Positions 49,259-60,223 of a stretch of DNA of 64,000 nt are shown here, piece by piece. How positions within the stretch are numbered: the first letter of the stretch is position 1; every line of letters begins with the position of its first letter. The notes beneath the pieces were generated by a model. The model saw nothing but the letters and a program-made list of their open reading frames with translations, was not told where the DNA came from and did no database searches. The stretch is from Agrobacterium tumefaciens. Lineage in GTDB: Bacteria; Pseudomonadota; Alphaproteobacteria; Rhizobiales; Rhizobiaceae. The stretch spans positions 1,709,501-1,773,500 of the forward strand of contig NZ_CP039904.1 in assembly GCF_005221385.1 (NCBI RefSeq). Reading direction: 5' to 3'. A program made the translations under genes and the position numbers.

Positions 49259-50431
49259 TTATTTCGCGGCGGTGAGACCCGGATCGCCCTGTTTTTCGAA
49301 GGTCTGGACTTCCTTGTTGTAATAGTTGCCGTCATCGCCCTTGGCGACTTCGCGCAGATAGATGTTCTGCGTGATGTGGCGGCTTTCCGGATCGATGCTG
49401 ACAGGGCCGCGCGGGCTTGTCCAGGAAAGACCCTTCACCGCCTCGACTGCCTTTTCCGCATCCTGTTTGCCGCCGGTGGCCTCGATCATCTTGCTGATGA
49501 CATACATGCCGTCAAAGGCGCTAACGGCAGGGAAGGACAGTTCCTTCGGATTGCCGATCGCCTTGGTGGCGGCTTCCACGAAGGTCTTGTTCTCAGGTGA
49601 ATCATGCGAGACGGCATAATGGAAGGTCGTCTGCATGCCGAGTGCGGCCTCGCCAAGTGCCGGCAGGTCGGATTCCTGCGTGAGATCGCCCGGCGCGAAG
49701 AGCTTGACGCCTGATGATTTCAGCCCGTTATCGTTGAAGGCCTTGACGAAGCCGAGCGTGGTCGGGCCTGACGGCAGGAAGGCGAAAACCCCTTGCGCGC
49801 CGGAATCCTTCACGCGCTGCATGATGGGGCTGAAATCATTGGTGGAAAGCGGCATGCGGATGGTTTCCACCACCTCACCGCCGGCGGCGGTAAATGCCGT
49901 CTTGAACGCGTTTTCGGCATCGACGCCGGGGCCGTAATCGCTGACCAGTGAAATGACCTTCTTCACACCGCCATCAAACGCCACCTTGGCAATGGGGGTG
50001 GAGGTCTGCCAGGTGGTGAACGAGGTACGCACCACATAGGGGCTTTTGGTCACGATGGCCGAAGTGGCGGCATTCATGATGACCATCGGCACATTGCCCT
50101 GCTTCAGAAGCGGCGTGACGGCCATGGCGTCGGGTGTGAAATAGAAGCCGGCGAGATATTGCACGCGTTCCTTCACCACCAGTTCCTGTGCCAGCGCCTT
50201 GGACTGCGCCGGATCGGCTTGCGGCACATCGCGATAGACGACCTCGACCGTGTCATCGCCGACCTTGTTGCCGTGAAGTGCAAACCAGGCATCGATGCCG
50301 GCCTTGAAGTTCTTGCCCTGCAACGCAAAGGGGCCGGAGAACGGACCGACCACGCCGACCTTGATTGTCTCGGCATAAGCAGCAGAACTGAAGCAGATGG
50401 CCGCGATTGCGGCGGTGATCCGTAATTTCAT
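49259..50431 (-). CDS. ABC transporter substrate-binding protein, HAAT/LivK type
   Basis: This 390-residue periplasmic protein has a signal peptide (MKLRITAAIAAICFSSAAYA). The mature start ETIKVGVVGPFSGPFALQGKNFKAGIDAW is the type I binding fold typical of the branched-chain/amide/aromatic group. The start is fixed by the signal peptide; the frame runs further upstream into the promoter. The genes downstream encode LivH, LivM, LivG and LivF. The ligand is unknown: LivK, urea or aromatic acid types are all possible. Confidence 0.9.
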   Translation of the reverse strand: MKLRITAAIAAICFSSAAYAETIKVGVVGPFSGPFALQGKNFKAGIDAWFALHGNKVGDDTVEVVYRDVPQADPAQSKALAQELVVKERVQYLAGFYFTPDAMAVTPLLKQGNVPMVIMNAATSAIVTKSPYVVRTSFTTWQTSTPIAKVAFDGGVKKVISLVSDYGPGVDAENAFKTAFTAAGGEVVETIRMPLSTNDFSPIMQRVKDSGAQGVFAFLPSGPTTLGFVKAFNDNGLKSSGVKLFAPGDLTQESDLPALGEAALGMQTTFHYAVSHDSPENKTFVEAATKAIGNPKELSFPAVSAFDGMYVISKMIEATGGKQDAEKAVEAVKGLSWTSPRGPVSIDPESRHITQNIYLREVAKGDDGNYYNKEVQTFEKQGDPGLTAAK

Positions 50432-50808
50432 TGATTTTCTCCCAATTGATCCGTGGCTCCCATCCACAGATCCAGGCTGCCAGATTGATGAGTGCGGTGA
50501 CCAAAGTAAAATGAAATAAGGGGGGTAATAAATAACCTGACGGTTATCAATCCCGGCTTCATCTGCTTCCGTCTGCAATGGGATCACACAATAGGCATCG
50601 CCGGGTGATTCTCAATACGAAGCCCACCGGCGACCATCGCGGGCGGCCTGTCTGGAAGCTGCCGCGTCTGGATGTCCCGTTATCAAACGGCTGCGGCCGG
50701 TGACGGGAAGACACGGATTTCATGCGCGCAAAATGATATGCCTTAACCAGTTCTAAGGGGATTGTTCGTAGTCTCGCGAAGCATATTTTGAAATTTATTT
50801 GGTGTCTG
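50432..50808. promoter_or_regulatory. Upstream region of the HAAT transporter operon
   Basis: 377 bases without a credible gene. It contains a dyad at 50532-50547 and presumably the leftward promoter for the transporter and the rightward promoter for the small unknown gene. Confidence 0.5.
50532..50547. promoter_or_regulatory. Dyad ATAACC-N4-GGTTAT, possible operator of the transporter operon
   Basis: The perfect six-base arms surround TGAC, 101 bases upstream of the binding-protein start. No regulator gene is adjacent. Confidence 0.4.
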
Positions 50809-51186
50809 ATGGGCGAATATCAAAATAAGGCTGTTGAGCTGATGCGAAATCGCGTCGGAGAAAGTATACTCAACAACAAGATCGAGCGCCGCGAGGCGTT
50901 TCTGCGCAAGGCGCTGGCTCTGTATCACGTCATGGGTGGTACGGTGGAGGGTGTTCAGGCGGCGACGAAGGATGTTGCAACCTTGCCGGTGCCGGCCGTC
51001 GACGTGGCCGTCGGCGATGTCATGTATAAGCTTGCCGCAATCGGCCATGTCGCCGATATCGATATCATTCAGGCCGGTTATAACAAGCTCGACGCCGCAA
51101 ACCTGCATATCCTCAGCAAAGGCAAGAAGCTGTTGCAGAAACAGCGGGAAAACAAGCTTGCCGCCACCACGACACCGGAAAAATAA
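50809..51186 (+). CDS. Hypothetical protein, small helical, unknown
   Basis: The 125 residues begin MGEYQNKAVELMRNRVG. The protein is cytoplasmic, rich in Ala, Lys and Leu, and mostly helical in appearance, with two blocks (VGESILNNKIERREAFLRKALALYH-like helix, and VGDVMYKLAAIGHVADIDI) and a basic C-terminus. No signal or membrane segment and no motif I recognise. An alternative TTG start seven codons upstream is possible. A perfect 11-bp hairpin follows (51228-51254). Codon use resembles neighbouring genes. Confidence 0.6.
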   Translation: MGEYQNKAVELMRNRVGESILNNKIERREAFLRKALALYHVMGGTVEGVQAATKDVATLPVPAVDVAVGDVMYKLAAIGHVADIDIIQAGYNKLDAANLHILSKGKKLLQKQRENKLAATTTPEK

Positions 51187-51227
51187 GCGTAATTTCCGTT
51201 CCTGCCCGCCAAAAGTGCGGTTCAGGG

Positions 51228-51254
51228 TATGCCCCAGCACTAGGCTGGGGCATA
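51228..51254. terminator. Hairpin between convergent genes
   Basis: TATGCCCCAGC and GCTGGGGCATA pair over 11 bases around ACTAG, between the small gene (stop 51186) and the convergent AraC gene (stop 51268). Confidence 0.7.
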
Positions 51255-51267
51255 GGCATTTCAGGCG

Positions 51268-52092
51268 TCAGGCGACGATCGGAATCCAGATTTCCACGGT
51301 GCCCCGTCCCGTTTGCGGATCGAAACGTCGATCATACAGTTCGAAATCGGGGGAGCGGGCGGTTTTGAGGCCGGCATCGGGCAAGGCTTTGTTCCAGATC
51401 GTATAGACCGTTTTGGGAAGATCCGAGATATGGCCACTATGGGTGAAGACCGCGTAGGATTGCGCGGGTACCTCGATGTGATCCATGCCGGCTGTTTTCT
51501 TCAGCGCTTTGACGCCGGCTAGATATGTGCAGTTGCCAGCTTCATCGGCGACGCTGCATACGCCGTAAGCGGCCCCGGATACCGCCTCCTCGACGTCGTT
51601 TTCACGGGTGTTAAAGGCTTGCCAGAGCGTCGGAATAGCGCCGTTGTTCTCCAGCGAACAGGCGGTGCTGAGACCGACTACCAGGAAGGCGTCGGCGCTG
51701 CGCATTTCCGGTGGCTGGACTTTGACGAACATGTCGTTCTTCATTTTGAATGGCTCCATGAGATCAAGGGATGAGGTTGATCGGGCCTTGCGAACAATGC
51801 TCGGTAATATGTTGAAATAATTCGCAAAGGCTCGTGTGAACGCCTCATGAGACCCGTATCCCGCACCAAGCGCGACGGTGAGGATGTCAGCATCGCACTG
51901 CGCGATGGTTCTGGCCGCCTCGGAAAGCCGACGCGCCCGGACATAAGACATGATCGACAGGCCGGTGGAAAGCTGGAACAACCGGCACATATGATGTGTG
52001 CTGATGGCGCAGCGGTCGGACAGGACCATCAATGTCAGGTCTTTGTGCAGGTCGGTCTCGATCTGCCAGATAAGTTTGTCCAGGGCGGGCAT
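51268..52092 (-). CDS. AraC-family regulator with GyrI-like effector domain
   Basis: The 274 residues have an N-terminal AraC HTH (about 1-105: LMVLSDRCAISTHHMCRLFQLSTG and ILTVALGAGYGSHEAFTRAFANYFN) followed by a GyrI-like small-molecule-binding domain (about 118-274: FVKVQPPEMRSADAFLVVGLS, QSYAVFTHSGHISDLPKTVYTIW, FELYDRRFDP). This order is that of Rob-like multidrug/effector-responsive activators. The inducer and targets are unknown. Confidence 0.88.
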   Translation of the reverse strand: MPALDKLIWQIETDLHKDLTLMVLSDRCAISTHHMCRLFQLSTGLSIMSYVRARRLSEAARTIAQCDADILTVALGAGYGSHEAFTRAFANYFNILPSIVRKARSTSSLDLMEPFKMKNDMFVKVQPPEMRSADAFLVVGLSTACSLENNGAIPTLWQAFNTRENDVEEAVSGAAYGVCSVADEAGNCTYLAGVKALKKTAGMDHIEVPAQSYAVFTHSGHISDLPKTVYTIWNKALPDAGLKTARSPDFELYDRRFDPQTGRGTVEIWIPIVA

Positions 52093-52295
52093 GGGGTCTC
52101 CTGTGGTTCACACCCGCATCATGCAAAACCGCTCCCCTTCATGCTTGATCGGGTTTGACTTGTTGTCGCGAATGGACCGGACAATACAGGAGACATCCGA
52201 ATATTTGTCGGATGTCGCGCCGCTGCTTCCAAGTTGACCGGGTGCCAGCGCGCCCGAAGGTGAATACGCTGGCATGGGGCCCTTACCTGGCGATG

Positions 52296-54029
52296 TCAGG
52301 CGACCTGCGGTGACACAATCTCCTGCCAGGCATCATAGGCCGATAGAACCGTTTCCATCTGTGCAGTATGGCCGGTGATGAAATCATCGCCGTAGATCGT
52401 CTCATCGGGATATTCGGTGATCAACGTCATCGGCACGGTGTGGCGGTCGTCGATGGACGAGAGGCACGGGAAGCCGTTGATGATGCGGAAACCGGTTTCG
52501 CCGGCGTGGATTTCATAAAGCGCGATCTGTCGATTGTTGTAATCGAGCAGCCCGGGAATGGCGCCGAGATGGCGGGTTACCCTGTCGAGCAGGGCTTCGG
52601 CCTGGCTTTCCCAGTCGGCATGATGGCGGATGATGAGGAAGAAGCCTTTCGGCAGTGTCCACATGGCGAAGTTGCGCGGCACATAACCTGATAGAGGCCG
52701 GGTCCATTCATGCGAGGGATAGCCGTGCAGGTTTACATGCAGGCTGGCACCGCTCATCTCCTGCGCTTTGAAGCGGATTTCCTTCTCGTTGAGATGGCTG
52801 CCTGAATTTTCCGGCGTGCGATATTCGAGATCGTCGCCCAGCGCCGTGTAGCGTGCCGCATGGTGCATATGACGGGGATTGTCGATGCGCAGCCGTTGGT
52901 GCAGGGCATAGCCGTCAGGGTTTTCCAGCGGCGATATGGTGAAATGCGCACCCTTGCGCTCTGCAAGTTTGCGGGCCGCCCGGATGGCGCCGACGATGCC
53001 TGTCGTCTCGTTGGGGTGCTGGCCGCCACTCACCATCACGGCGGCATCGCTGCCGGCGATGTAACGGGCGGCCAGAATGCGGCCGGAACGCGAGCGGGCA
53101 TCGAAGGCCTCGCCGCCGATCTCCGATAGCAACCCTGCGATCTGACCTGCGGCCACCGGTTCGCTGGCCGCATCGATCGTCTGCTCCTTGCCATCGAGGA
53201 AGGCGGTGGTGAGCGCACGGGTCTCGATGCGGACCGAAACCTCGCCATTGCTCTTGGCGATTTCCGGAACGATCTGGCCGGGTTTCAGGCCGCGGTCACC
53301 CAGCGGTCGGCCCGATTTTTTCTGGAAGAATTCCAAGAGCGAGAAATAGAAATCCTCATGCAGCGCTTCACGCAGGCTGACGACTTCATCGCCGACCGGT
53401 AGCGACAGGTCTTCGGCCGGATGCGCAGCGCGGATGTTCAATTCCTCGAAATAGGGTTCTTCATTACCCCAGTCGTGGCTGGCGACTGCTTTAATGGCCG
53501 CTTCGAAAAGTCGCTCGTAGTCCGTCTCCAGCCGCTCGCCGGTCATATCGCCTGCAAGACGGAACCAGCCGGTGGGTGAGACATTGGTTTCGCCGACGAT
53601 ATCGTCGTGAACCCGGTTTGGAGCCAGAACCTTCAGTGTTTCCGTCCGGTCGCCACGCTTGAGTGTCAGGTCATAGTGAAGGGCATCGTCCTTGCGGGCA
53701 ATGAAGCCAATCTTCGCATCGCCGACCAATGCTGCCAGCGGATAGGCCTCCAGCCGGAAACGGTTGGCGGGCGCGTTTGCGTGCACCGGGTAACCCACCT
53801 CGATGCTATCGACGCCATCAAGATTGATCTCTTCCAGAAAGGTGAAGAGAAGCGGCTTGTAGGCGCTGCGGATACGGGCGCTGATGCCCTTCTTCTTCAG
53901 CCTCTCTTCGGCCTCGCGGCGGCTTTTGGCATCATCGAAGGTCCATGCCTCGAAGGATTGGCCGGGCGCGGCGCGGGCGACAAGGGCGTCCAGGGTGCGC
54001 TCGAAGGTCTGTTCGAAAATCTGGCTCAT
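52296..54029 (-). CDS. M14-family zinc carboxypeptidase-like protein, cytoplasmic
   Basis: The 577 residues have no signal peptide. The peptidase M14 fold is in the second half: zinc ligands in GGQHPNETTGI (HxxE) and HVNLHGYPSHEW, NPDGYALHQRLRIDNPRH as the substrate loop, and LYEIHAGETGFRI near the catalytic end. The N-terminal 300 residues are a distinct all-beta/alpha region without a motif I recognise. It starts 5 bases after the dipeptide permease stop, so it is the last gene of the importer operon, suggesting intracellular processing of an imported peptide or amide. Confidence 0.83.
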   Translation of the reverse strand: MSQIFEQTFERTLDALVARAAPGQSFEAWTFDDAKSRREAEERLKKKGISARIRSAYKPLLFTFLEEINLDGVDSIEVGYPVHANAPANRFRLEAYPLAALVGDAKIGFIARKDDALHYDLTLKRGDRTETLKVLAPNRVHDDIVGETNVSPTGWFRLAGDMTGERLETDYERLFEAAIKAVASHDWGNEEPYFEELNIRAAHPAEDLSLPVGDEVVSLREALHEDFYFSLLEFFQKKSGRPLGDRGLKPGQIVPEIAKSNGEVSVRIETRALTTAFLDGKEQTIDAASEPVAAGQIAGLLSEIGGEAFDARSRSGRILAARYIAGSDAAVMVSGGQHPNETTGIVGAIRAARKLAERKGAHFTISPLENPDGYALHQRLRIDNPRHMHHAARYTALGDDLEYRTPENSGSHLNEKEIRFKAQEMSGASLHVNLHGYPSHEWTRPLSGYVPRNFAMWTLPKGFFLIIRHHADWESQAEALLDRVTRHLGAIPGLLDYNNRQIALYEIHAGETGFRIINGFPCLSSIDDRHTVPMTLITEYPDETIYGDDFITGHTAQMETVLSAYDAWQEIVSPQVA

Positions 54030-54034
54030 CGCTG

Positions 54035-54889
54035 TTACCTCGAGGTTCTGCCTGTTGGGTCAAGGCTGTCGCGCAGCCAGTCGCCGAGAAGGTTGAGGCC
54101 AAGCACGGTGAGGAGAATGGCGAGGCCGGGGAAAACGCTGACCCACCATGCCGTCTGCAGATAGGTGCGGCCATCCGCCAGCATGCCGCCCCAGCTCGGA
54201 ATGGTCGGATCGACGCCGAGGCCAAGGAAGGTGAGGCTGCTTTCAAGCAGGATATTGTTGGCGACATTGAGCGTCATCAGCACGATGACGGGGCCGATGA
54301 GGTTCGGCAGCAGGTGCTGGAGGATGATGCGCCAGTCCTTCACGCCGATGGCGCGGGCGGAAAGGATGAATTCCCGTTCCCTCAGCGTCAGCACCGAGCC
54401 GCGCACGAGGCGGGCATATTGCACCCATTGAGACACGATCAGCAGGATGATGGTGTTGGTAAGGCTGCCGCCGACAATGGCGATGAAGGTGATGGCAAGA
54501 AGGATGAAGGGCATGGCGAGCTGGATATCGGCAAAGCGCATGACCAGCATATCCCAGAAGCCGCGATAATAACCGGCCACGAGGCCGACAGCGACGCCGA
54601 AGATGACGGCGCCGATGACCGAAGTGAAACCGACCAGCAGCGAAATCTTGCCGCCGGCGACGACGCGGGCGAGCACGTCACGCCCCAGCGGATCGGTGCC
54701 GAGCGGATGGGCGGCGCTGGCAAAGGGCTTGGCAAGGCGCGCCATCAGGTCGATCTTCTCCGCCCCACCGGGAAACAGCACGTCGGAAAAGAGGACGGCA
54801 AGGCAGATGACGGTGGTGAGCAACGCGCCGAGAACGAATTCGAGATTGGTGAAGCGCGACAGGCGCGAGGTTTTGGCAGCCATCGTCAC
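54035..54889 (-). CDS. Peptide-type ABC transporter permease (DppC-like)
   Basis: The 284-residue permease has an N-terminal cytoplasmic segment, six helices, HPLGTDPLGRDVLARVVAGGKISL (the DppC marker), and EFILSARAIGVKDWRIILQHLLPN, the EAA loop. It ends with LLGDWLRDSLDPTGR. It abuts the DppB gene and precedes the M14 peptidase. Confidence 0.93.
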   Translation of the reverse strand: MTMAAKTSRLSRFTNLEFVLGALLTTVICLAVLFSDVLFPGGAEKIDLMARLAKPFASAAHPLGTDPLGRDVLARVVAGGKISLLVGFTSVIGAVIFGVAVGLVAGYYRGFWDMLVMRFADIQLAMPFILLAITFIAIVGGSLTNTIILLIVSQWVQYARLVRGSVLTLREREFILSARAIGVKDWRIILQHLLPNLIGPVIVLMTLNVANNILLESSLTFLGLGVDPTIPSWGGMLADGRTYLQTAWWVSVFPGLAILLTVLGLNLLGDWLRDSLDPTGRTSR

Positions 54890-55813
54890 TTACTCCGTGC
54901 GGATGCGCGGATCGACAAGCCCATAGGCGATATCGACCAGAAGGTTGATGCCGACGATCATCAGCGACAGCACGGTGATGACGGCCTGAAGCACGGGATA
55001 ATCACGCGCGCCGACCGCATCGAAAGCCAGCGTGCCGAGACCCGGCCAGTTGAAGACACGCTCGATGACGACGATGCCGCCGAGCAGCCCGCCGAATTGC
55101 AGGCCGAAATAGGTAATCAGCGGAATGGCGCAGTTGCGCAGCGCGTGTTTGTACAGCACCTTGCTTTCGCTGAGACCCTTGGCGCGCGCCACCATGACAT
55201 ATTGCGAACGCAGCGTATCGAGCATGGCCGTGCGCACCAGGCGCACATTGGTGGCCGTCAGGATCACACCCATGGTGACTGACGGCATGATGTAGCTGGC
55301 AAAACCGCCCATGCCGCTGGGCGGCAGCCAGCCGAGCGTGATGGAGAACAGGAGCACCAGCATGGTGGCCAGCCAGAAATTCGGGAAGGACAGGCCGACA
55401 AGCGAGAAGATGCGGATCACCTGATCGGCCGTCTTGCCGCGCGAGGTCGCCGCCTTGATGCCGAGCGGGATCGAAAGCACAATCGACACCGCCATCGAGA
55501 TGAAGGCGAGCAAAAGCGTGGCGGGCAGGGCGTCGGCAATCAGCCGCGAGACCGGCGTGCTGCCGGTGAAGCTGCGGCCGAAATCGAGCGTTACGAGGCC
55601 CTTCAGGAAGCTGAAATATTGCACGAAGAACGGTCGGTCGGTACCGAGCGCCGCGCGAATGCGCGCCAGATCGTCTTCCGTCATGCTGCCGCCGCCCTGG
55701 AACATGGTGACAGCCGGATCGCCCGTCAGGCGGATGGCGAAAGAGACGAGAAGGGTGATGGCGATGACGACAAAAATCGCCTGCAGCAATCGCTTGATGA
55801 GGAAACCGGCCAC
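54890..55813 (-). CDS. Peptide-type ABC transporter permease (DppB-like)
   Basis: The 307-residue permease starts at GTG 55813 (VAGFLIKRLLQAIF), with AAGG eight bases upstream. An upstream in-frame ATG would add 21 residues without hydrophobic or family character. Family motifs are LIKRLLQAIFVVIAITLLVSF, YVMVARAKGLSESKVLYKHALRN (EAA loop) and IERVFNWPGLGTLAFDAV. It ends one base before the DppC start. Confidence 0.92.
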   Translation of the reverse strand: MAGFLIKRLLQAIFVVIAITLLVSFAIRLTGDPAVTMFQGGGSMTEDDLARIRAALGTDRPFFVQYFSFLKGLVTLDFGRSFTGSTPVSRLIADALPATLLLAFISMAVSIVLSIPLGIKAATSRGKTADQVIRIFSLVGLSFPNFWLATMLVLLFSITLGWLPPSGMGGFASYIMPSVTMGVILTATNVRLVRTAMLDTLRSQYVMVARAKGLSESKVLYKHALRNCAIPLITYFGLQFGGLLGGIVVIERVFNWPGLGTLAFDAVGARDYPVLQAVITVLSLMIVGINLLVDIAYGLVDPRIRTE

Positions 55814-55902
55814 GTTTTTTACCTTGCGAGGAAACGGGGGAAGAGAAATCCCGCCTTGCCCGCGAGAGGCGGACAAGGCGGCGTGTCAGAGGATCAACCC
55901 GC

Positions 55903-57438
55903 TTATTCGACGGTGACGTCGGTAAGCTTCAGGCGGTTGTCCGGCGGTGCGATGAAACCCTTGACCCGCTTGTTGATGCCATAAATGGCATTGGTGTTGT
56001 AAAGCGGAATTTCCAGCGCGCGTTCGGCGGTATAGCTGCCGATTTCCTTGAGGATCTTTTCGCGCTCGGCACGGTCGGTCAGCGGGCGCTGGGATTCCAG
56101 CAGCTTGTCCAGCTTCTCGTCCTTGTCGTAAGGGTTCCACTTTTCACCCGAGTGATACATGGAATAGGCCGTGTTATCGTAATCGAAGGTCCAGCCGCCC
56201 CATTTCTGCTGGAACATCGCGCCGGTCTTGCCCTGCGGGATGATGTCGTTCAGCAGAACGTTGGTTTCGTAAGGCTTGATGGTGGCGGTGATGCCGACCA
56301 TGGAGAGGTAGCTGGAAATAACCTGCGCCACCTCGTTCATTGTCGCGTCATTGCCGCGGATATCGATCTGCAGCGCCGCACCTGCCTTGACGCCGGCTTC
56401 CGCAAGCAATTTTTTCGCACCTTCCGGATCGTAAGGCAGCGGCTTCAGTTCCGGATCGTAACCGAAGGACAGCGCGCTCTGGAAGCTTGCAATCTCGGAG
56501 GCCTGGCCGGCAAGGATCGACTTGACGATGGTGCCACGGTCGACGGCCATGATGATCGCCTTGCGCACCTTCGGATCGGCGGTGATGCCATCACGGGTGT
56601 TGAAGCGCAGCGCATCCACAGTCGGGCCGGGAACGCTGACGATCTCCAGCTTGGAATCGCCCTCGATAACCGGGATCATGCCGATCGGGATGGTGGGCGG
56701 AATGACGAGATCGACGCGGCCGGCCTGCAATTCGGCAACGGCGGTCGCCGGTTCGGCGATGAAACGATATTCAAGCTCGGAAAGCTTCGGCGCACCGCCC
56801 CAGTAATCCGGGTTGGCTTCCAGCTTGATGTTGGTCTTCGGCGCGTAGGAAACGAATTTGAACGCACCGGTGCCGATCGGGTTGAGGTTGAAATTATCCT
56901 CGCCCTTTTCCTGAATGTACTTCGGCGGAACGATCATGCCGCCATAACCGGCAAGCTTGGTCAGCAGCACCGGATCCGGCGCCTTCAGCTTCATGTCGAC
57001 AGTGTAGTCGTCGATGACGTCGACGCTTTCGATGGCGACATAGTTGGAGCGCTGCGGGCCCTTGGCACCCTGTTCGCCGAGAAGGCGCTCGAAGGTGAAC
57101 TTGACAGCGGCGGCGTCGAAGGGTTCGCCATTGTGGAACTTGACGTTCTGGCGCAGCTTGAAGCGGATGCGCTTGCCCTCATCCAGCTCTTCCCAGGATT
57201 CGGCAAGGCCGGGGGCCAGTTTCAGGTCCGGGCCGCGATAGGTCAGGCCGTCGAAGATGTTGGTGGCCACAGCCGCCCATTGCACGAGGAAGGTGTCGAT
57301 CGGATCCCAGCTGCCCGGGTCCTGCGGGCTGGAAATGGTCATCTTGCCGGCGGCAAGAGCCGGTGCGGCGTTCAAGGCCGTGGCGGCCATGGCAAGCGCG
57401 ACGAACGTTGTCGTCATCCCCTTCTTGATTATTGTCAT
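55903..57438 (-). CDS. Peptide-type ABC transporter substrate-binding protein (family 5)
   Basis: The 511-residue SBP_bac_5 has a signal peptide ending at about ALA (residue 29). Family signatures include SSPQDPGSWDPIDTFLVQ, LAPGLAESWEELDEGKRIRFKLRQNVKFHNGEPFDAAAVKFT and NPIGTGAFKFVSYAP. A GAGGAA ribosome site precedes the ATG. The ligand could be a peptide, opine or other compound; the M14 peptidase in the operon favours a peptide or amide. It is the second gene of the operon. Confidence 0.93.
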   Translation of the reverse strand: MTIIKKGMTTTFVALAMAATALNAAPALAAGKMTISSPQDPGSWDPIDTFLVQWAAVATNIFDGLTYRGPDLKLAPGLAESWEELDEGKRIRFKLRQNVKFHNGEPFDAAAVKFTFERLLGEQGAKGPQRSNYVAIESVDVIDDYTVDMKLKAPDPVLLTKLAGYGGMIVPPKYIQEKGEDNFNLNPIGTGAFKFVSYAPKTNIKLEANPDYWGGAPKLSELEYRFIAEPATAVAELQAGRVDLVIPPTIPIGMIPVIEGDSKLEIVSVPGPTVDALRFNTRDGITADPKVRKAIIMAVDRGTIVKSILAGQASEIASFQSALSFGYDPELKPLPYDPEGAKKLLAEAGVKAGAALQIDIRGNDATMNEVAQVISSYLSMVGITATIKPYETNVLLNDIIPQGKTGAMFQQKWGGWTFDYDNTAYSMYHSGEKWNPYDKDEKLDKLLESQRPLTDRAEREKILKEIGSYTAERALEIPLYNTNAIYGINKRVKGFIAPPDNRLKLTDVTVE

Positions 57439-57479
57439 CTACCTGTTCCTCTTCAGATTGTTGTGGGTCTGGTTGTTAT

Positions 57480-59300
<1,821 letters not shown>

Positions 59301-59869
59301 GTCAGCGTCTCCGGCTTGGCGTGCGCGGCAATTCTGGCGCGGCCATCTGAATTATGGAAGGGCAAAAGGGCGTCGGACAGGCGCCGGCATCAGGCGTTGC
59401 GCGAAAGAAGGCGAATGTGAAGGAAGAGCGCATGGTGGCTCACGCCGCCTCGAAGGCGCAATGGGCATCGGATGAAGCCGGCAGACGCGGATATTGCGAT
59501 CTTGCCCCGGCTTTGAAAGCCACGACGTCGGTGCCGGCAAGATGCCCGGCATCGGCCCCGGAATCGATGTTGCGCATGAAATTGTATTCCCCACCCTTGT
59601 TTTACAAAAAAGCTAACAAAACCCGACAATCATGTCCAGAGTGTTGAACAATTTTTATGTACTGCTCTACAAATGCGCAAGTGCATTTATTTTGGGCGCG
59701 GGTGTGCCTCAATGTGCTGGGCGCGTACAACGCCTCTTCAGGGCTTACTTTCGAGGATGACGGAGGAAGGGTAAGCGGACAAATTTTATCGTGATGTCGC
59801 AATGGTAGACGATTGTATCGTTGCCCGTGCTACAGGCGGATAAACAATAATCCAACGAGGATACCGAAC
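59301..59869. other. 569-base intergenic region upstream of the peptide transporter operon
   Basis: Open frames here lack ribosome sites and I see no gene. The operon promoter should be near 59400-59700. There is an AAATGC-N6-GCATTT dyad at 59671-59688, and a short family A remnant (CGAGGATGACGGAGG) at about 59752-59766. A small ABM-domain gene starts at 59870 in the opposite direction. Confidence 0.5.
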
Positions 59870-60163
59870 ATGACGAATAGAACGGGCGCAGTCAGATTAT
59901 CCGGCTTCCTGCGTTGCGCATCGGTGGAGGATATCCAGCTTGTGGAAACCCATCTTCCCGAGCACCTTCGTCTGACCAGAGCGGAACCCGGCTGCATTTC
60001 CTTTGACGTCACTCAGACCGACGACCCTCTGATCTGGCGGGTGGAGGAACTTTTTGTCGATCGCGCCGCCTTTGATTTTCATCAGCAGCGGACGCGGGCA
60101 TCGGAGTGGTTTGCTGCCACCTCCGCCATTCCACGGGATTACGAGATAACGGCGGTGGCGTGA
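59870..60163 (+). CDS. ABM-domain (antibiotic biosynthesis monooxygenase-like) protein
   Basis: The 97-residue dimeric alpha/beta ferredoxin-like protein has VRLSGFLRCASVEDIQLVETHLPEH at the start and LTRAEPGCISFDVTQTDDPLIWRVEELFVDRAAFDFHQQRTRASEW, the ABM pattern. These include putative quinol monooxygenases. ATG at 59870 follows a CGAGGA site. It lies tail to tail with the QuiC1-type gene. Confidence 0.82.
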   Translation: MTNRTGAVRLSGFLRCASVEDIQLVETHLPEHLRLTRAEPGCISFDVTQTDDPLIWRVEELFVDRAAFDFHQQRTRASEWFAATSAIPRDYEITAVA

Positions 60164-60177
60164 GAAGAACGGCCGGC

Positions 60178-60201
60178 CGCAGCGGCATTCCTGTCGCTGC
60201 G
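60178..60201. terminator. Hairpin between convergent genes
   Basis: CGCAGCG and CGCTGCG pair over seven bases around a 10-base loop, followed by TGTCGGTTTTCGACG as a second small hairpin (60206-60220). Confidence 0.45.
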
Positions 60202-60223
60202 TACTGTCGGTTTTCGACGGCAA

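Noticed and set aside
53945..55282. Long plus-strand open frame opposite the two peptide permeases
   Set aside because: Shadow of the membrane-protein genes; the protein would be low-complexity polar.
59354..59647. Possible small gene upstream of the peptide transporter operon
   Set aside because: No ribosome site and no family character; the operon promoter is expected here.
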